Numbered from the stretch's first letter, positions 1 to 8,602 are shown. The stretch: DNA of 42,931 nt from Candidatus Saccharimonadota bacterium (GCA_027311865.1 DAICYC010000003.1:17973-60903), one strand, 5' to 3'. The notes: generated from the letters alone by a model not told the origin. Numbers and translations: made by a program.

Positions 1-447
1 AAGGGTCTGGCCTATAGTGTTGGTTCCTATGCCGGTTGTGGCACTCATGAGAGTGCCTGGGATATGTCAGGACAGGTTAATCACGATACGGCGCCACAGC
101 TGTTTGACATCATCGCTCGTGAACTCAAGGCCGTTCTCGATGGTAAAATCACTGACGAGGAGATCGAAGCCGCTAAATCATTCATGCTTGGTCGGCATCA
201 AATGGGCGGTCAGACTGTTTCGCAGACGGCTAGTTTCTATACTGGTCGTTACTTCGCCGATGAATTTATTTACGATTATGAAAAAGTACCCGACAGCATC
301 AAAAAGGTTAGCCGTGATCGAATCATTTCGACCGCTCGAGAATTTTTCGAGGCCAATACTTGGGTGCTGGCCGCCGTCAGCAACGGCGATCGCGAAGAGA
401 TTATCGACCTGGGCTCTCGTTTGACCAAGTTGTTCTCTGACGAGTAG
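1..447 (+). CDS. M16-family zinc peptidase, C-terminal part (5' end outside window)
   Basis: The reading frame is open from base 1 and begins KGLAYSVGSYAGCG, the (R/K)GLAYSV motif typical of the C-terminal, non-catalytic half of M16 (pitrilysin/insulinase, processing-peptidase-like) proteins. The rest is helical and ends TKLFSDE. The HxxEH zinc site lies in the N-terminal half of this family and is therefore upstream of the window. M16 proteins cleave peptides inside a two-lobed chamber; the substrate here is unknown. The next gene, murD, starts 9 bp after the stop but has its own promoter inside this gene's end. Confidence 0.8.
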   Translation, partial: KGLAYSVGSYAGCGTHESAWDMSGQVNHDTAPQLFDIIARELKAVLDGKITDEEIEAAKSFMLGRHQMGGQTVSQTASFYTGRYFADEFIYDYEKVPDSIKKVSRDRIISTAREFFEANTWVLAAVSNGDREEIIDLGSRLTKLFSDE

Positions 448-450
448 AAT
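421..450 (+). promoter_or_regulatory. murD promoter, leaderless type
   Basis: TTGACC (421-426), an 18-bp spacer and TAGAAT (445-450). The murD ATG follows after only 6 nt, so transcription should start at or next to the start codon. The promoter lies inside the 3' end of the peptidase gene. Confidence 0.6.
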
Positions 451-456
451 AGAATT

Positions 457-1758
457 ATGAAAATTGCCATCGCAGGATTCGGAGTAGAGGGGCAAGCCAA
501 CTATCGTTACTGGCGGGAGCGCTTCCCAGAAGCCGAAATCACCGTTGCGGATGAGCAGCCAATTGCAACTGATCTGCTCGATGATCACGTCGCCACTATT
601 ATTGGTGAGAGTGCTTTTTGGCATTTGAATGGTTTCGACCTGGTGGTGCGAACCGCCGGCTTGGCGCCAAGGAAGATTCGAACTGATGGTAAGGTTTGGT
701 CGGCGACTAACGAATTTTTTGATCGTTGTCCAGCGCCGATCATCGGCGTAACTGGCTCAAAGGGCAAGGGGACGACTGCTAGCTTGATTGCCTCAATTGC
801 CAAAGCCGACAAACGCAAGGTTTGGCTCGTCGGTAATATCGGGCTACCGTCTATCGAAGTACTTGATAGTATTGCCGCGGATGATTTGGTGGTCTATGAG
901 TTGTCCAGTTTTCAGTTATGGGACGCCGTGAAGTCACCAGCCACTGCCGTCGTCTTGTATATCGAACAGGAGCATCTTGATGTTCATGATGATATGAACG
1001 ACTACGTTTCAGCCAAGGCCAACATCGCCCGACATCAACAGGTCGATGATCGGCTGATCTATCTCCAGACTAATGAGTACAGTCGTCGAATTGCCGATCA
1101 AAGTCCCGCTAAACTCATTGGCTTTCCGGATGAAGCTGGCTTTCACGTGGCTGATGGGAAATTCCGATTTGGTGAAGAGGAGCTAGCCGGTGTCGATTCG
1201 TTGCGATTACCGGGCGAACATAATCAACTGAATGCCCTGGCCGCCATCGCCGCAATTTACCCGCTACTACATGACAAATCGGTCATTCCAAGTGGTCTCA
1301 GTCGATTCAGGGGTTTGGCGCACCGACTTCAATATGTCGCCACTATAGATGAGATTGAATACTACGACGATAGTATCGCGACGACGCCATCGTCGGCGAT
1401 TGCCGCCCTACGGGCATTCGATGACAATCGGTCAAAAATTATTGTTCTGGGTGGTTCGTCGAAGGGCTCTGATTTTAGTGGACTTGCCGAAGAGCTGCTC
1501 CGACAGCCTGACGCGCGAGCGCTATTAGTCGGCGCCGAGGCCAACCGAATAGCTGAAGCTTGTGATGCGGTCGGCTTCGTTGATTATGAAATCTTAGTCG
1601 ATCAGACGATGACTAGTGTAGTGGCTCGGGCGGCTGAATTGTCGCGAGCCGGGGGAGTTGTCTTGCTCAGTCCGGCCGCGGCTAGTTTTGGGTCATACAA
1701 GAATTACATCGATCGCGGACTCCAATATATTGAAGCGGTCCGAGCCTTGGGACGCTAA
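457..1758 (+). CDS. murD: UDP-N-acetylmuramoylalanine--D-glutamate ligase MurD
   Basis: MurD adds D-glutamate to UDP-MurNAc-L-Ala in the cytoplasm, the second amino acid of the peptidoglycan stem peptide. The 433-aa product has the usual three-part Mur ligase layout: an N-terminal Rossmann region (MKIAIAGFGVEG), the ATP-binding loop GSKGKGTT at about residues 100-107, and a C-terminal domain with VLGGSSKGSDF near 330. Length is close to the family norm. It lies outside the dcw cluster at 23.8 kb, next to prfB. The ATG at 457 is supported by a promoter box ending 6 nt upstream and by the conserved N-terminal motif. Confidence 0.93.
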   Translation: MKIAIAGFGVEGQANYRYWRERFPEAEITVADEQPIATDLLDDHVATIIGESAFWHLNGFDLVVRTAGLAPRKIRTDGKVWSATNEFFDRCPAPIIGVTGSKGKGTTASLIASIAKADKRKVWLVGNIGLPSIEVLDSIAADDLVVYELSSFQLWDAVKSPATAVVLYIEQEHLDVHDDMNDYVSAKANIARHQQVDDRLIYLQTNEYSRRIADQSPAKLIGFPDEAGFHVADGKFRFGEEELAGVDSLRLPGEHNQLNALAAIAAIYPLLHDKSVIPSGLSRFRGLAHRLQYVATIDEIEYYDDSIATTPSSAIAALRAFDDNRSKIIVLGGSSKGSDFSGLAEELLRQPDARALLVGAEANRIAEACDAVGFVDYEILVDQTMTSVVARAAELSRAGGVVLLSPAAASFGSYKNYIDRGLQYIEAVRALGR

Positions 1759-1764
1759 CTGCGT

Positions 1765-1770
1765 TATAGT
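1765..1770 (+). promoter_or_regulatory. prfB -10 box, leaderless type
   Basis: TATAGT ends 6 nt before the prfB ATG at 1777, the same spacing as murD. No convincing -35 is seen at 17 bp. Confidence 0.4.
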
Positions 1771-1776
1771 AGAAGT

Positions 1777-2856
1777 ATGCAACCGCTATTAAAACGGATT
1801 AATGACTTACGCCCTCAAATCGAGGCAGCTCTGCTGCGTCTAAAGATTGACGAGCGTGAGGCGGCGATTGCCGAACTCGATGTTGAACTAGCGCGTCCTG
1901 AAATCTGGCACAATCCTAACTATGCCCAGGAGCAGAGCAAAAAGCTTGCTTCTCTGCGAGCCATGATTGAACCATGGTTAATCTTGAAAACCCAAGTCTG
2001 CGACTTGGTTGAACTCATGGAAATTGGTGATGAATCAATGGTCGCTGAATTTGATGGTCAAATTTCGGCCTTAGAGAAAGACTACAACCGCCTCCGTAAA
2101 GATTTACTATTTGACGGCGAGTTCGATGACCACAACGCCATATTACGACTGAGCGCTGGGGCTGGTGGGACGGACGCCCAGGACTGGACGGAGATGCTTG
2201 AGCGAATGTACCTACGATGGGCTGAAAAATCAGGACTGAGTGTGACAACCGTCGATCGTTCAACCGGGGAGGAGGCTGGCTTGAAGTCGTCGGTTCTCGA
2301 AATAACCGGACCGTACGTTTATGGTAAATTACGTGGTGAGCACGGTGTCCATCGTCTAGTGCGCTTGAGTCCATTTAACAGTGATAATTTACGACAAACC
2401 AGTTTTGCCCTCGTCGAAGTTTTGCCGCAGATCGACGCTCCTGAAGAAGTCGACATCGATGATAAAGACTTGAAAATCGACGTCTATCGGGCTGGTGGAC
2501 ATGGTGGGCAGTCTGTTAATACAACTGATAGTGCCGTGAGGGTGACTCATATACCGACTGGCATTATCGTCGCGATTCAAAATGAACGGTCGCAGCTTCA
2601 GAATAAAGAAACAGCTATGAAGATTCTGCGTTCCAAGCTGGCTCAGATGCGACTCGAGCAACACGCCCGGTCAGTAGCTGAACTACGCGCTGGTGAATCG
2701 GCCAACTGGGGTAGTCAAATCCGAAACTACGTCCTACACCCGTACACCCTTGTTAAAGACACTCGAACCAAGCATGAAACCAACAACGCGCAGGCAGTTC
2801 TGGACGGCGATTTGGATAGCTTCATTGACGCCTATTTAGAGTCACCGGAGCGGTGA
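1777..2856 (+). CDS. prfB: Peptide chain release factor 2
   Basis: RF2 reads UAA/UGA stops in the ribosomal A site and triggers release of the finished peptide. The 359-aa product has the GGQ catalytic motif at residues 243-245 (AGGHGGQSVN) and the SPF discriminator tripeptide at 198-200 (VRLSPFNSD) that marks RF2 rather than RF1. The frame is continuous: the in-frame UGA and programmed +1 shift that control RF2 in many bacteria are absent. The gene itself ends in TGA, which fits UGA being a stop in this organism. It sits between murD and ftsE, each with its own likely promoter. Confidence 0.95.
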   Translation: MQPLLKRINDLRPQIEAALLRLKIDEREAAIAELDVELARPEIWHNPNYAQEQSKKLASLRAMIEPWLILKTQVCDLVELMEIGDESMVAEFDGQISALEKDYNRLRKDLLFDGEFDDHNAILRLSAGAGGTDAQDWTEMLERMYLRWAEKSGLSVTTVDRSTGEEAGLKSSVLEITGPYVYGKLRGEHGVHRLVRLSPFNSDNLRQTSFALVEVLPQIDAPEEVDIDDKDLKIDVYRAGGHGGQSVNTTDSAVRVTHIPTGIIVAIQNERSQLQNKETAMKILRSKLAQMRLEQHARSVAELRAGESANWGSQIRNYVLHPYTLVKDTRTKHETNNAQAVLDGDLDSFIDAYLESPER

Positions 2857-2873
2857 CAGCCCCACGGTGCTTA

Positions 2874-2882
2874 TGGTATACT
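2874..2882 (+). promoter_or_regulatory. ftsE extended -10 promoter
   Basis: TGGTATACT, a TGn-extended -10 box, ends 10 nt before the ftsE ATG at 2893. The predicted leader is only a few nt and no Shine-Dalgarno fits in it. Confidence 0.5.
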
Positions 2883-2892
2883 GACCTAAGTA

Positions 2893-3576
2893 ATGATTTT
2901 GTTAGATAGGGTGACGAAAACCTACGCCAAGACGGGTTCGCCGGCTATTAATCGGCTGAGCCTGTTTGTTGAGCCGCGCGAGTTTGTCATCATTGTCGGA
3001 ACCTCCGGTGCCGGGAAATCAACTCTTTTAAAACTTCTTACTAGGGAAGAAAAGCCGACCAGTGGCAAGATTGTCGTCGGCGGTATCGACTACGACACTT
3101 TGAAGGATAGTCAAATACCGATGTTGCGGCGCAAGATAGGAGTCGTTTTCCAGGATTTTAAATTATTGCCTCAGCGGACGGTTTTTGAAAATATTGCGTT
3201 TGCGCTGGAAATTGCCGGTATGACTAATCGTGAAATTAAAAATACTGTACCAAAGGTGATTGATTTGGTTGGTCTAAATGGCAAAGAGAAGCAATTCCCA
3301 CATCAGCTATCCGGTGGTGAGCGTCAACGAGTGGCCATTGCCCGAGCAGTAGTCCGTCAACCGAAGATTCTGATTGCTGATGAGCCGACCGGAAATCTCG
3401 ACCCAAAGCATAGTTGGGACATCGTACGGTTGCTTGAGAAGATTAACAAATATGGCACCACCGTACTTCTTACGACTCACAACGTCGAGATTGTCAACAA
3501 GTTGAAGCGTCGGGTGATTACTATCGAAGATGGAAAAATTACCAGCGACCAAGCTGAAGGAAGTTACCGACAATAA
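2893..3576 (+). CDS. ftsE: Cell-division ABC transporter ATPase FtsE
   Basis: FtsE is the cytoplasmic ATPase of FtsEX, which drives septal peptidoglycan hydrolases through ATP hydrolysis rather than moving a solute. The 227-aa product carries Walker A GTSGAGKS (about 36-43), the Q-loop near FQDFKLLPQ, signature LSGGERQR, Walker B ILIADEPTGNLD and a switch His in TTHN. Length matches FtsE. Its stop overlaps the ftsX start (TAATG, 1 bp), so the two are translationally coupled. A coiled-coil CHAP hydrolase, the expected target, follows. Confidence 0.95.
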   Translation: MILLDRVTKTYAKTGSPAINRLSLFVEPREFVIIVGTSGAGKSTLLKLLTREEKPTSGKIVVGGIDYDTLKDSQIPMLRRKIGVVFQDFKLLPQRTVFENIAFALEIAGMTNREIKNTVPKVIDLVGLNGKEKQFPHQLSGGERQRVAIARAVVRQPKILIADEPTGNLDPKHSWDIVRLLEKINKYGTTVLLTTHNVEIVNKLKRRVITIEDGKITSDQAEGSYRQ

Positions 3577-4562
3577 TGGCCAAGACGAAACGAAAATTGG
3601 ACTCAAAGGCTTTTGCCCAACAAAAACGTCAACGTCGCCGCTGGGTGAGCTTCGTTCGAATGTGTCGTTACGGAATCAACAACTTCAGTCGAAACGCCTG
3701 GTTGACGGTCGCGGCTACTGCTGTTATGACTATAACTTTACTGATTATTTTCGCTAGCGTTGTAGCTCGTCAAACACTAGTCGATACGGTTGATCAGCTG
3801 CGTGACCGAGTCAGTATGTCAATTTATCTGAAGAATGACACGACCGCCGATCAAGTTCGCACGATTTCCGAAGACATCCGAGCCCTAGAATCGGTAACTG
3901 ATGTTTCCTACACAACACCAGATGTGGCTCGTCAGAAATTCATCGAAGACAACAAGAACAACCCCGATACTCTCGAAGCTGTCAAAGAGGCAACTAACCG
4001 TTTCCCTGGTACTTTGAGCATAAAGGTCAAGAACATCAACGAAACTGATGAGCTCCGCAACTATGTTGAAACAAACGCCGATATCAAATCAGCTATTGAT
4101 CCGGGTCGCGATCCATCATTCGCTGGTGACCGGAGAAGCAGTATTGAATCAATCGGTCGATGGGCGAATTTTGCTCAGCAGGTTGGCATCGGCGCTAGCT
4201 TGGTGTTTGTGACTATATCGATGCTAATCATCTTTAATACTATTCGCATGGCCATTTTTAACCGACGAGAAGAAATTCAGATGATGAAACTGATTGGAGC
4301 TGAACGTTCGTTTATCCGTGGTCCATTCCTGGTAGAAGCGATCGTTTACGGCTTTATTGCTGCCTTGATTGCCAGCGGGCTGGGTTACTTGTTGTTGTAT
4401 TTGGCGGCTCCAGCGCTACGAAGTTATCAAATTCATGTCGAGCCAACTATTTCGTTCACAACTGACTACGCAGTACTAGTCGTCTTGGCGATGATTGTCG
4501 CCGGAGCGATTATCGGTATTGTTTCCTCGTTATTTGCGACTCGACGGTACTTAAAGATTTAA
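3576..4562 (+). CDS. ftsX: Cell-division protein FtsX
   Basis: FtsX is the membrane half of FtsEX and passes the ATPase signal to a cell-wall hydrolase outside the membrane. The 328-aa product has a basic N-terminus, one membrane helix at about 38-60, an extracellular domain of roughly 140 residues, then three membrane helices (about 210-235, 255-280 and 295-320), the usual FtsX topology. FNTIRMAIFNRREEIQMMKLIGA after the second helix is the conserved cytoplasmic loop of this family, here spanning about residues 221-243. The gene is coupled to ftsE by a 1-bp overlap. Confidence 0.93.
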   Translation: MAKTKRKLDSKAFAQQKRQRRRWVSFVRMCRYGINNFSRNAWLTVAATAVMTITLLIIFASVVARQTLVDTVDQLRDRVSMSIYLKNDTTADQVRTISEDIRALESVTDVSYTTPDVARQKFIEDNKNNPDTLEAVKEATNRFPGTLSIKVKNINETDELRNYVETNADIKSAIDPGRDPSFAGDRRSSIESIGRWANFAQQVGIGASLVFVTISMLIIFNTIRMAIFNRREEIQMMKLIGAERSFIRGPFLVEAIVYGFIAALIASGLGYLLLYLAAPALRSYQIHVEPTISFTTDYAVLVVLAMIVAGAIIGIVSSLFATRRYLKI

Positions 4563-4616
4563 TTGCGGTAGACAAGCATTGACTAACGATATCGCTTATG
4601 TTAAGGTTGAAACAGA

Positions 4617-5792
4617 ATGAAACTGCGTTCCACCACACCGGCTTCAAAGTCTATTGTCTCCGCTAAATGGTTTGCAGTAGCAATTGTCTTGACCATCTCG
4701 ATGGTCGCGGGACTTTACGTCACCAATCCGGCTTCAGCGAACCCTTACGAATCAAAGATCCGGGCCCTCCAGGCTGATATGGCTCGTTACCAGGCTGAAG
4801 CTGACCGACTTAACTCTGAAGCAACTAGTTTGAAGAATACTTTGGCTCAAATTGCCAACAGCAAAAACGCCCTCCAATCACAAATCAATCTGACTCAGAC
4901 TCAGTACGATCAATTGGTGGGTGAGATTAAGGTGACGGAAGAAAAAATTGCCGACAATCAAGATGCTCTTGGTGGTATCCTAGCTGATCTCTATGTCGAC
5001 GACGAAATTTCACCAATTGAAATGTTGGCTAGCAGCCGAAGTATTGACGACTTTATTAATAAGCAAGAATACCGTAACGCCGTTAAAGAAGAGTTGGGTA
5101 CAACAATCAAGACCGTTAAAGATTTGAAGGTCGCTCTCGAAGAGAAGAAGGCTGAAGTAGAACGTGTTCTGGCTGAACAGCAACGAGCTCGGGAGAGTTT
5201 AGTCGCTAAAGAGGCTGAGCAGCAACGCTTACTTCAACGAACCAATAATGATGAAGCCGGCTACCAAAACTTGATTGCTTCGAGTGAAGAGCAAATCGCT
5301 CATGTGCGGGCCGCCCAGGCCGCCCTCCGAGCGCGAACCGCTTCAACCGGTGGTTACACCCTGGTTGGTTCGGGTAGCCTAAGCGGCTACAACTGGAATG
5401 AAGCTACTTGTCCAATGCTCGGCTACCTTTCAACGGGTGGAGTTGACGGCAATGGCGGTGACGGATACGGCTATGGTTGCCGACAGTGCGCTAGTTATGT
5501 TGCCTGGAAGGTGGCCCAGGTCACTGGACGCTACTATAGCTGGGGCAATGGTGGTGACTTCGGTCGCAATGCCGTCGCGGCTGGTTATCAGAATCTTGGC
5601 CGTAGCCCACAACCAGGTTCATTGGCCGTCCTGTGGGGTAACCCGGGTCACGTCGCTTGGGTCGAGACAGTTAGTGCTGACGGCGGATCAGTCCTCGTTA
5701 GCCAGTACAATTACAACTACGGCGCCGGCTGGGGTATGTACAGCGAAATGTGGCTGTCGACCAGTTTCTTCGACCAGTACGTCAAGATTTAA
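4617..5792 (+). CDS. Secreted coiled-coil CHAP-domain peptidoglycan hydrolase (PcsB-like)
   Basis: A probable cell-separation hydrolase working outside the membrane and switched on by FtsEX. Seen: a signal peptide with a helix at 17-34 and an Ala-Ser-Ala site near residue 41, a long coiled coil at about 43-240 rich in Q, A, E and K, a Gly/Ser linker, then a CHAP domain at about 258-391. The CHAP catalytic Cys is C291 (GCRQCASYVAW) and the His is H345 (NPGHVAWVE). The same order (signal, coiled coil, CHAP) is found in PcsB of streptococci, an FtsX partner; the family link is established and the partnership here is inferred from gene order. A TTGACT at 4579 with a weak TAAGGT 17 bp on may be its own promoter. 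Confidence 0.88.
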   Translation: MKLRSTTPASKSIVSAKWFAVAIVLTISMVAGLYVTNPASANPYESKIRALQADMARYQAEADRLNSEATSLKNTLAQIANSKNALQSQINLTQTQYDQLVGEIKVTEEKIADNQDALGGILADLYVDDEISPIEMLASSRSIDDFINKQEYRNAVKEELGTTIKTVKDLKVALEEKKAEVERVLAEQQRARESLVAKEAEQQRLLQRTNNDEAGYQNLIASSEEQIAHVRAAQAALRARTASTGGYTLVGSGSLSGYNWNEATCPMLGYLSTGGVDGNGGDGYGYGCRQCASYVAWKVAQVTGRYYSWGNGGDFGRNAVAAGYQNLGRSPQPGSLAVLWGNPGHVAWVETVSADGGSVLVSQYNYNYGAGWGMYSEMWLSTSFFDQYVKI

Positions 5793-5796
5793 TCAA

Positions 5797-5865
5797 TCGA
5801 AAACACAATTATTATGACTGCACTTCATCGACGAGGTGCGGTATAATAATTATTAGTGTTTTCGA
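5797..5865 (+). promoter_or_regulatory. Long inverted repeat overlapping a TATAAT promoter
   Basis: TCGAAAACAC (5797-5806) is matched by GTGTTTTCGA (5856-5865), AATTATTAT (5807-5815) by ATAATAATT (5843-5851), and an inner stem GCACTTC/GAGGTGC (5820-5826/5833-5839) closes the loop. TATAAT (5842-5847) lies in the 3' arm. It can act as the terminator or RNA 3' end of the CHAP gene and carries the promoter for the protease gene. Confidence 0.6.
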
Positions 5866-5885
5866 AATTAAACAAGGGGAGTCAT

Positions 5886-7079
5886 ATGTCACAGGTCCGA
5901 CCAAAAGCGTCGCGTCAGTTTCCGATGTCGGTAAAATTATTTGCTGTTTTGATGTTATTAGCGCTCGGCTATATGGGCGGTATGAATCACAATCGTCTAT
6001 TGGCTATTGCTGGTCCTTACATCGGCATAGCGGCGGCTGGTGAGACGATTGATTTATCGAGTGTTCAATCGACCTATCGCGCTCTACTAACTCACTACGA
6101 CGGCGATATCGATGAAAACGCTTTGATCGAAGGCGCACATCGCGGTTTGGTTGAGGCGACGGGCGATGACTACACTCGTTATTTGAGCCGCGAAGAATCG
6201 AGCGAATTCAATGAAGCGCTCAAAGGTAGCATTGGCGGTGGCATTGGAGTCGAGTTGGGTGTTCGCAATGATCGCATTACCGCGATTCGGGTACTCGATG
6301 GTAACCCGGGTGCCGAGGCCGGCCTCAGAGCTGGCGATATCATTGCTGGAATAAACGATGAGTATGAGTCGTCATGGAGTATCGATGACGTTGTCTCGCG
6401 AATTCGCGGTGAAGTCGGAACGACAGTCAAGCTGACTGTCCTGAGGGGTGGCGAGAAGCTTGATTTCACTATTACCCGGGATGAGATTTCAAATCCGAGT
6501 GTCTATTCGTCAGTTAAAGATGGCATCGGTTATCTGACAATTAGTCGCTTTGACGATCAAACTAGTTCGCTATCACGCCAAGCAGCCCGCAAATTCGTTG
6601 ACAGTGATGTTGATGGTGTGATTGTCGATCTTCGCGGCAATAGTGGCGGTTACCTGACGGCCGCGCAAGATGTCGCCGGCATTTGGCTCGACAAGAAAGT
6701 CGTGGTCAGTGAACGGATCGGTGGAGTCGAGAAGGAAGTCTTATATTCGTCGTCTAGCCCAATCTTGAATGGCGTGCCGACTGTTGTGATCGTGGACGTG
6801 ACCAGCGCTAGTGCTAGTGAGATTCTGGCCGGGGCGTTGCGTGATCACGAGGCGGCCAAGCTAGTTGGCGAGACTACTTTCGGAAAGGGTAGTGTTCAGC
6901 GGTTGGTTGATTTGCCGGACGGTGCCCAGCTAAAGGTCACGATTGCTCGTTGGTTTACTCCTAAGGGCAAGAATATTTCCGAGACCGGTATCGATCCTGA
7001 CGTTGTCGTGGAGCGAACGGCGGACGATGTCAACAGTGGCCGCGACCCGCAGTTGGATGCAGCGAGGGAGCTACTGTAA
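5886..7079 (+). CDS. S41-family C-terminal processing peptidase (CtpA-like)
   Basis: A serine protease of the extracytoplasmic face that trims C-termini of exported proteins; CtpA-type enzymes degrade or tune cell-wall hydrolases in several bacteria. The 397-aa product has an N-terminal membrane anchor (about 12-35), a PDZ domain (about 105-185, with GNPGAEAGLRAGD) and the S41 core, with nucleophile Ser in TSASASEI and Lys in TFGKGSVQ. I chose ATG 5886 because AAGGGGAG sits 6 nt upstream; an in-frame GTG at 5856 lies within the upstream hairpin. Placement after ftsEX and the CHAP hydrolase suggests it controls that enzyme (inference). Confidence 0.92.
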   Translation: MSQVRPKASRQFPMSVKLFAVLMLLALGYMGGMNHNRLLAIAGPYIGIAAAGETIDLSSVQSTYRALLTHYDGDIDENALIEGAHRGLVEATGDDYTRYLSREESSEFNEALKGSIGGGIGVELGVRNDRITAIRVLDGNPGAEAGLRAGDIIAGINDEYESSWSIDDVVSRIRGEVGTTVKLTVLRGGEKLDFTITRDEISNPSVYSSVKDGIGYLTISRFDDQTSSLSRQAARKFVDSDVDGVIVDLRGNSGGYLTAAQDVAGIWLDKKVVVSERIGGVEKEVLYSSSSPILNGVPTVVIVDVTSASASEILAGALRDHEAAKLVGETTFGKGSVQRLVDLPDGAQLKVTIARWFTPKGKNISETGIDPDVVVERTADDVNSGRDPQLDAARELL

Positions 7080-7114
7080 CCTCAGTCAAGCTTGTGCTTG
7101 TTTTTAAAGAGTAG

Positions 7115-7120
7115 TACAAT
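7115..7120 (+). promoter_or_regulatory. -10 box of receiver gene
   Basis: TACAAT ends 9 nt before the ATG at 7130; TTGTGC at 7092-7097 is a weak -35 at 17 bp. Nearly leaderless. Confidence 0.4.
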
Positions 7121-7129
7121 AACAGCATT

Positions 7130-7510
7130 ATGGATAACAAGAAAAAAATCCTGCTCGTCGAAGATGACGAAGCTCTAGCTCAGGTTTACAAGTCGCGACT
7201 CGATCTCGAAGGCTTTGATACCAAGACGGTCTTTAATGGCGAAGAAGCTTTGTCGGCAGCGATGGATTTTCGGCCAGACTTGATTTTGCTGGATGCGATG
7301 ATGCCCCGAATTAATGGTTTCGATGTTCTTGATATCTTGCGTAACACCAACGAAACAGCCGATATCCGCGTTATAATGCTAACGGCGTTGAGTCAGCCAA
7401 AGGATCGCGAACGAGCGATGCAGCTAGGCGTCGATGATTATTTAGTCAAGTCTCAGGTTGTCATTGGTGACGTGATTGACCGAATTAAGCATCATCTCAA
7501 CTCGAATTAG
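7130..7510 (+). CDS. Stand-alone CheY-like response-regulator receiver
   Basis: A 126-aa receiver domain and nothing else, so it must act by protein contact rather than by DNA binding. Seen: acidic pocket E11-D12-D13, phospho-acceptor D55 in LLDAMMPRINGFD, Thr in MLTAL and Lys107 in DYLVKS, so it should be phosphorylatable. No kinase adjoins it; the only histidine kinase in the window is at 14.2 kb with its own receiver. Its partner is unknown. Confidence 0.88.
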   Translation: MDNKKKILLVEDDEALAQVYKSRLDLEGFDTKTVFNGEEALSAAMDFRPDLILLDAMMPRINGFDVLDILRNTNETADIRVIMLTALSQPKDRERAMQLGVDDYLVKSQVVIGDVIDRIKHHLNSN

Positions 7511-7525
7511 TAGTTTTGGCCCTGA

Positions 7526-7554
7526 TTGACATATCGCTTATGATTTGTTATAGT
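7526..7554 (+). promoter_or_regulatory. Near-consensus promoter, leaderless type
   Basis: TTGACA (7526-7531), a 17-bp spacer and TATAGT (7549-7554), then 7 nt to the ATG at 7562. Spacer and boxes are near ideal and the start site should fall on the start codon. Confidence 0.75.
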
Positions 7555-7561
7555 ATGCGAA

Positions 7562-8290
7562 ATGCCCGAAACACCAAAAGACGTTGCCTTTGAAAAACCT
7601 GAATCTAATAATATCGAGTCGGAAATAATTAATCAGCCGATTATTTCCTCGGAGCTTGTCAGGAACGTCTTTGCTGAAGTCGGTGACCTGTATGAGTCTC
7701 ATCGTGTCGAAGCGCTGCTTGTCGACACTGTCGATCGATACGGGACGACTTTAAAGCCGATGCTAGATGAGAATCGAGTAGCGCTCGACCATCTATCGCG
7801 ACAACTAAAAACCGGAGCTGAAGTTGAGCCCGATATCATCGATGAAATTCAAGAGCAGCTGATTCGAACGCGACGACAGATCGTTGATTGTAAGGACGAG
7901 ATAATTTACGCTAGACCACGCCAAGTAGGTTTGGCGGAGTCGATTGAAGACGTTGTGACTCGGGCTAGTCACCAGGTTGAACCTGGTTCGGTAGAGTATG
8001 AAGAGCTGGGCTTGGCCTTTCGTGACATTCACGACATTAATTCCGAAATTTTGTTAGCTATTCGCCAGAATGTCATCAGCTCAGAAGAGGTTGAATCGAA
8101 GTTGACGACAGCACTTCATCTCCTTGAACAGATGCCTCGTAATCGGACTGATATCGAGACTCATGGCGGTTTAGTTTCGTCAGCCCTTCATCAACTCGAA
8201 GATTCAATTAATGACAATGAACAGCATCAGGCCAAGCTACTGACCAATATTTCTCGACTCAAGCAGTTGATTGTAAAATTCGGAAATTAA
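7562..8290 (+). CDS. Hypothetical acidic helical protein
   Basis: I do not recognise this 242-aa protein. It has no signal peptide or membrane helix, is acidic, and is predicted helical almost throughout, with charged heptad-like stretches at about 60-110 and 160-240 that suggest coiled coils. There is one Cys and no metal or nucleotide motif. It has its own strong promoter and ends at a bidirectional terminator, so it is a single-gene unit. A structural or scaffold role is possible but unproven. Confidence 0.75.
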   Translation: MPETPKDVAFEKPESNNIESEIINQPIISSELVRNVFAEVGDLYESHRVEALLVDTVDRYGTTLKPMLDENRVALDHLSRQLKTGAEVEPDIIDEIQEQLIRTRRQIVDCKDEIIYARPRQVGLAESIEDVVTRASHQVEPGSVEYEELGLAFRDIHDINSEILLAIRQNVISSEEVESKLTTALHLLEQMPRNRTDIETHGGLVSSALHQLEDSINDNEQHQAKLLTNISRLKQLIVKFGN

Positions 8291-8316
8291 AAAACACCTC
8301 GCAGAGAGGTGTTTTT
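8291..8316. terminator. Bidirectional rho-independent terminator
   Basis: AAAACACCTC (8291-8300), loop GCAGA, GAGGTGTTTT (8306-8315), with T on the + side and the matching A-run giving T on the - side. It lies between the convergent coiled-coil gene and rpmA. Confidence 0.85.
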
Positions 8317-8329
8317 CGTTAGAGGGTAA

Positions 8330-8602
8330 CTAGGCGACGCTAACTTGAGTGCGACGTTCGGTTTTGCCGGTAAATTTGCGCTTTTTGACCTGTTGGAAAG
8401 AAACAATTCCTTCTTTAGCAGCGTGAATAGTGTAGTCGCGGCTTATAAATGTGCCAGGACCAGCAATCTTGGTGCTACCAGTTTGTCGAACCAGGACTTC
8501 ACCGGTGTTGACGGTTTGGCCACCAAAACGCTTAACACCGAGTCGGCGACCGGCGTTGTTGTGGATGTTCTTACTTGAACCACCAGCTTTAACGTGTGAC
8601 AT
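8330..8602 (-). CDS. rpmA: 50S ribosomal protein bL27
   Basis: bL27 lies in the large subunit with its N-terminal tail near the peptidyl-transferase centre. The 90-aa product has the family core AGGSSKN, RLGVKRFGGQ and GEVLVRQTG. The N-terminus starts MSHVKAGGSS, with no extension to be cleaved of the kind found in Firmicutes. It stands alone: rplU, its usual partner, is not adjacent. SD AAGGAG is 11 nt upstream of the ATG, one of the clearest in the window, and the gene has a full promoter plus a short leader. Confidence 0.95.
   Translation of the reverse strand: MSHVKAGGSSKNIHNNAGRRLGVKRFGGQTVNTGEVLVRQTGSTKIAGPGTFISRDYTIHAAKEGIVSFQQVKKRKFTGKTERRTQVSVA

Noticed and set aside
1777-2856. Programmed +1 frameshift in prfB
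   Set aside because: The frame is continuous with no internal UGA near codon 25.
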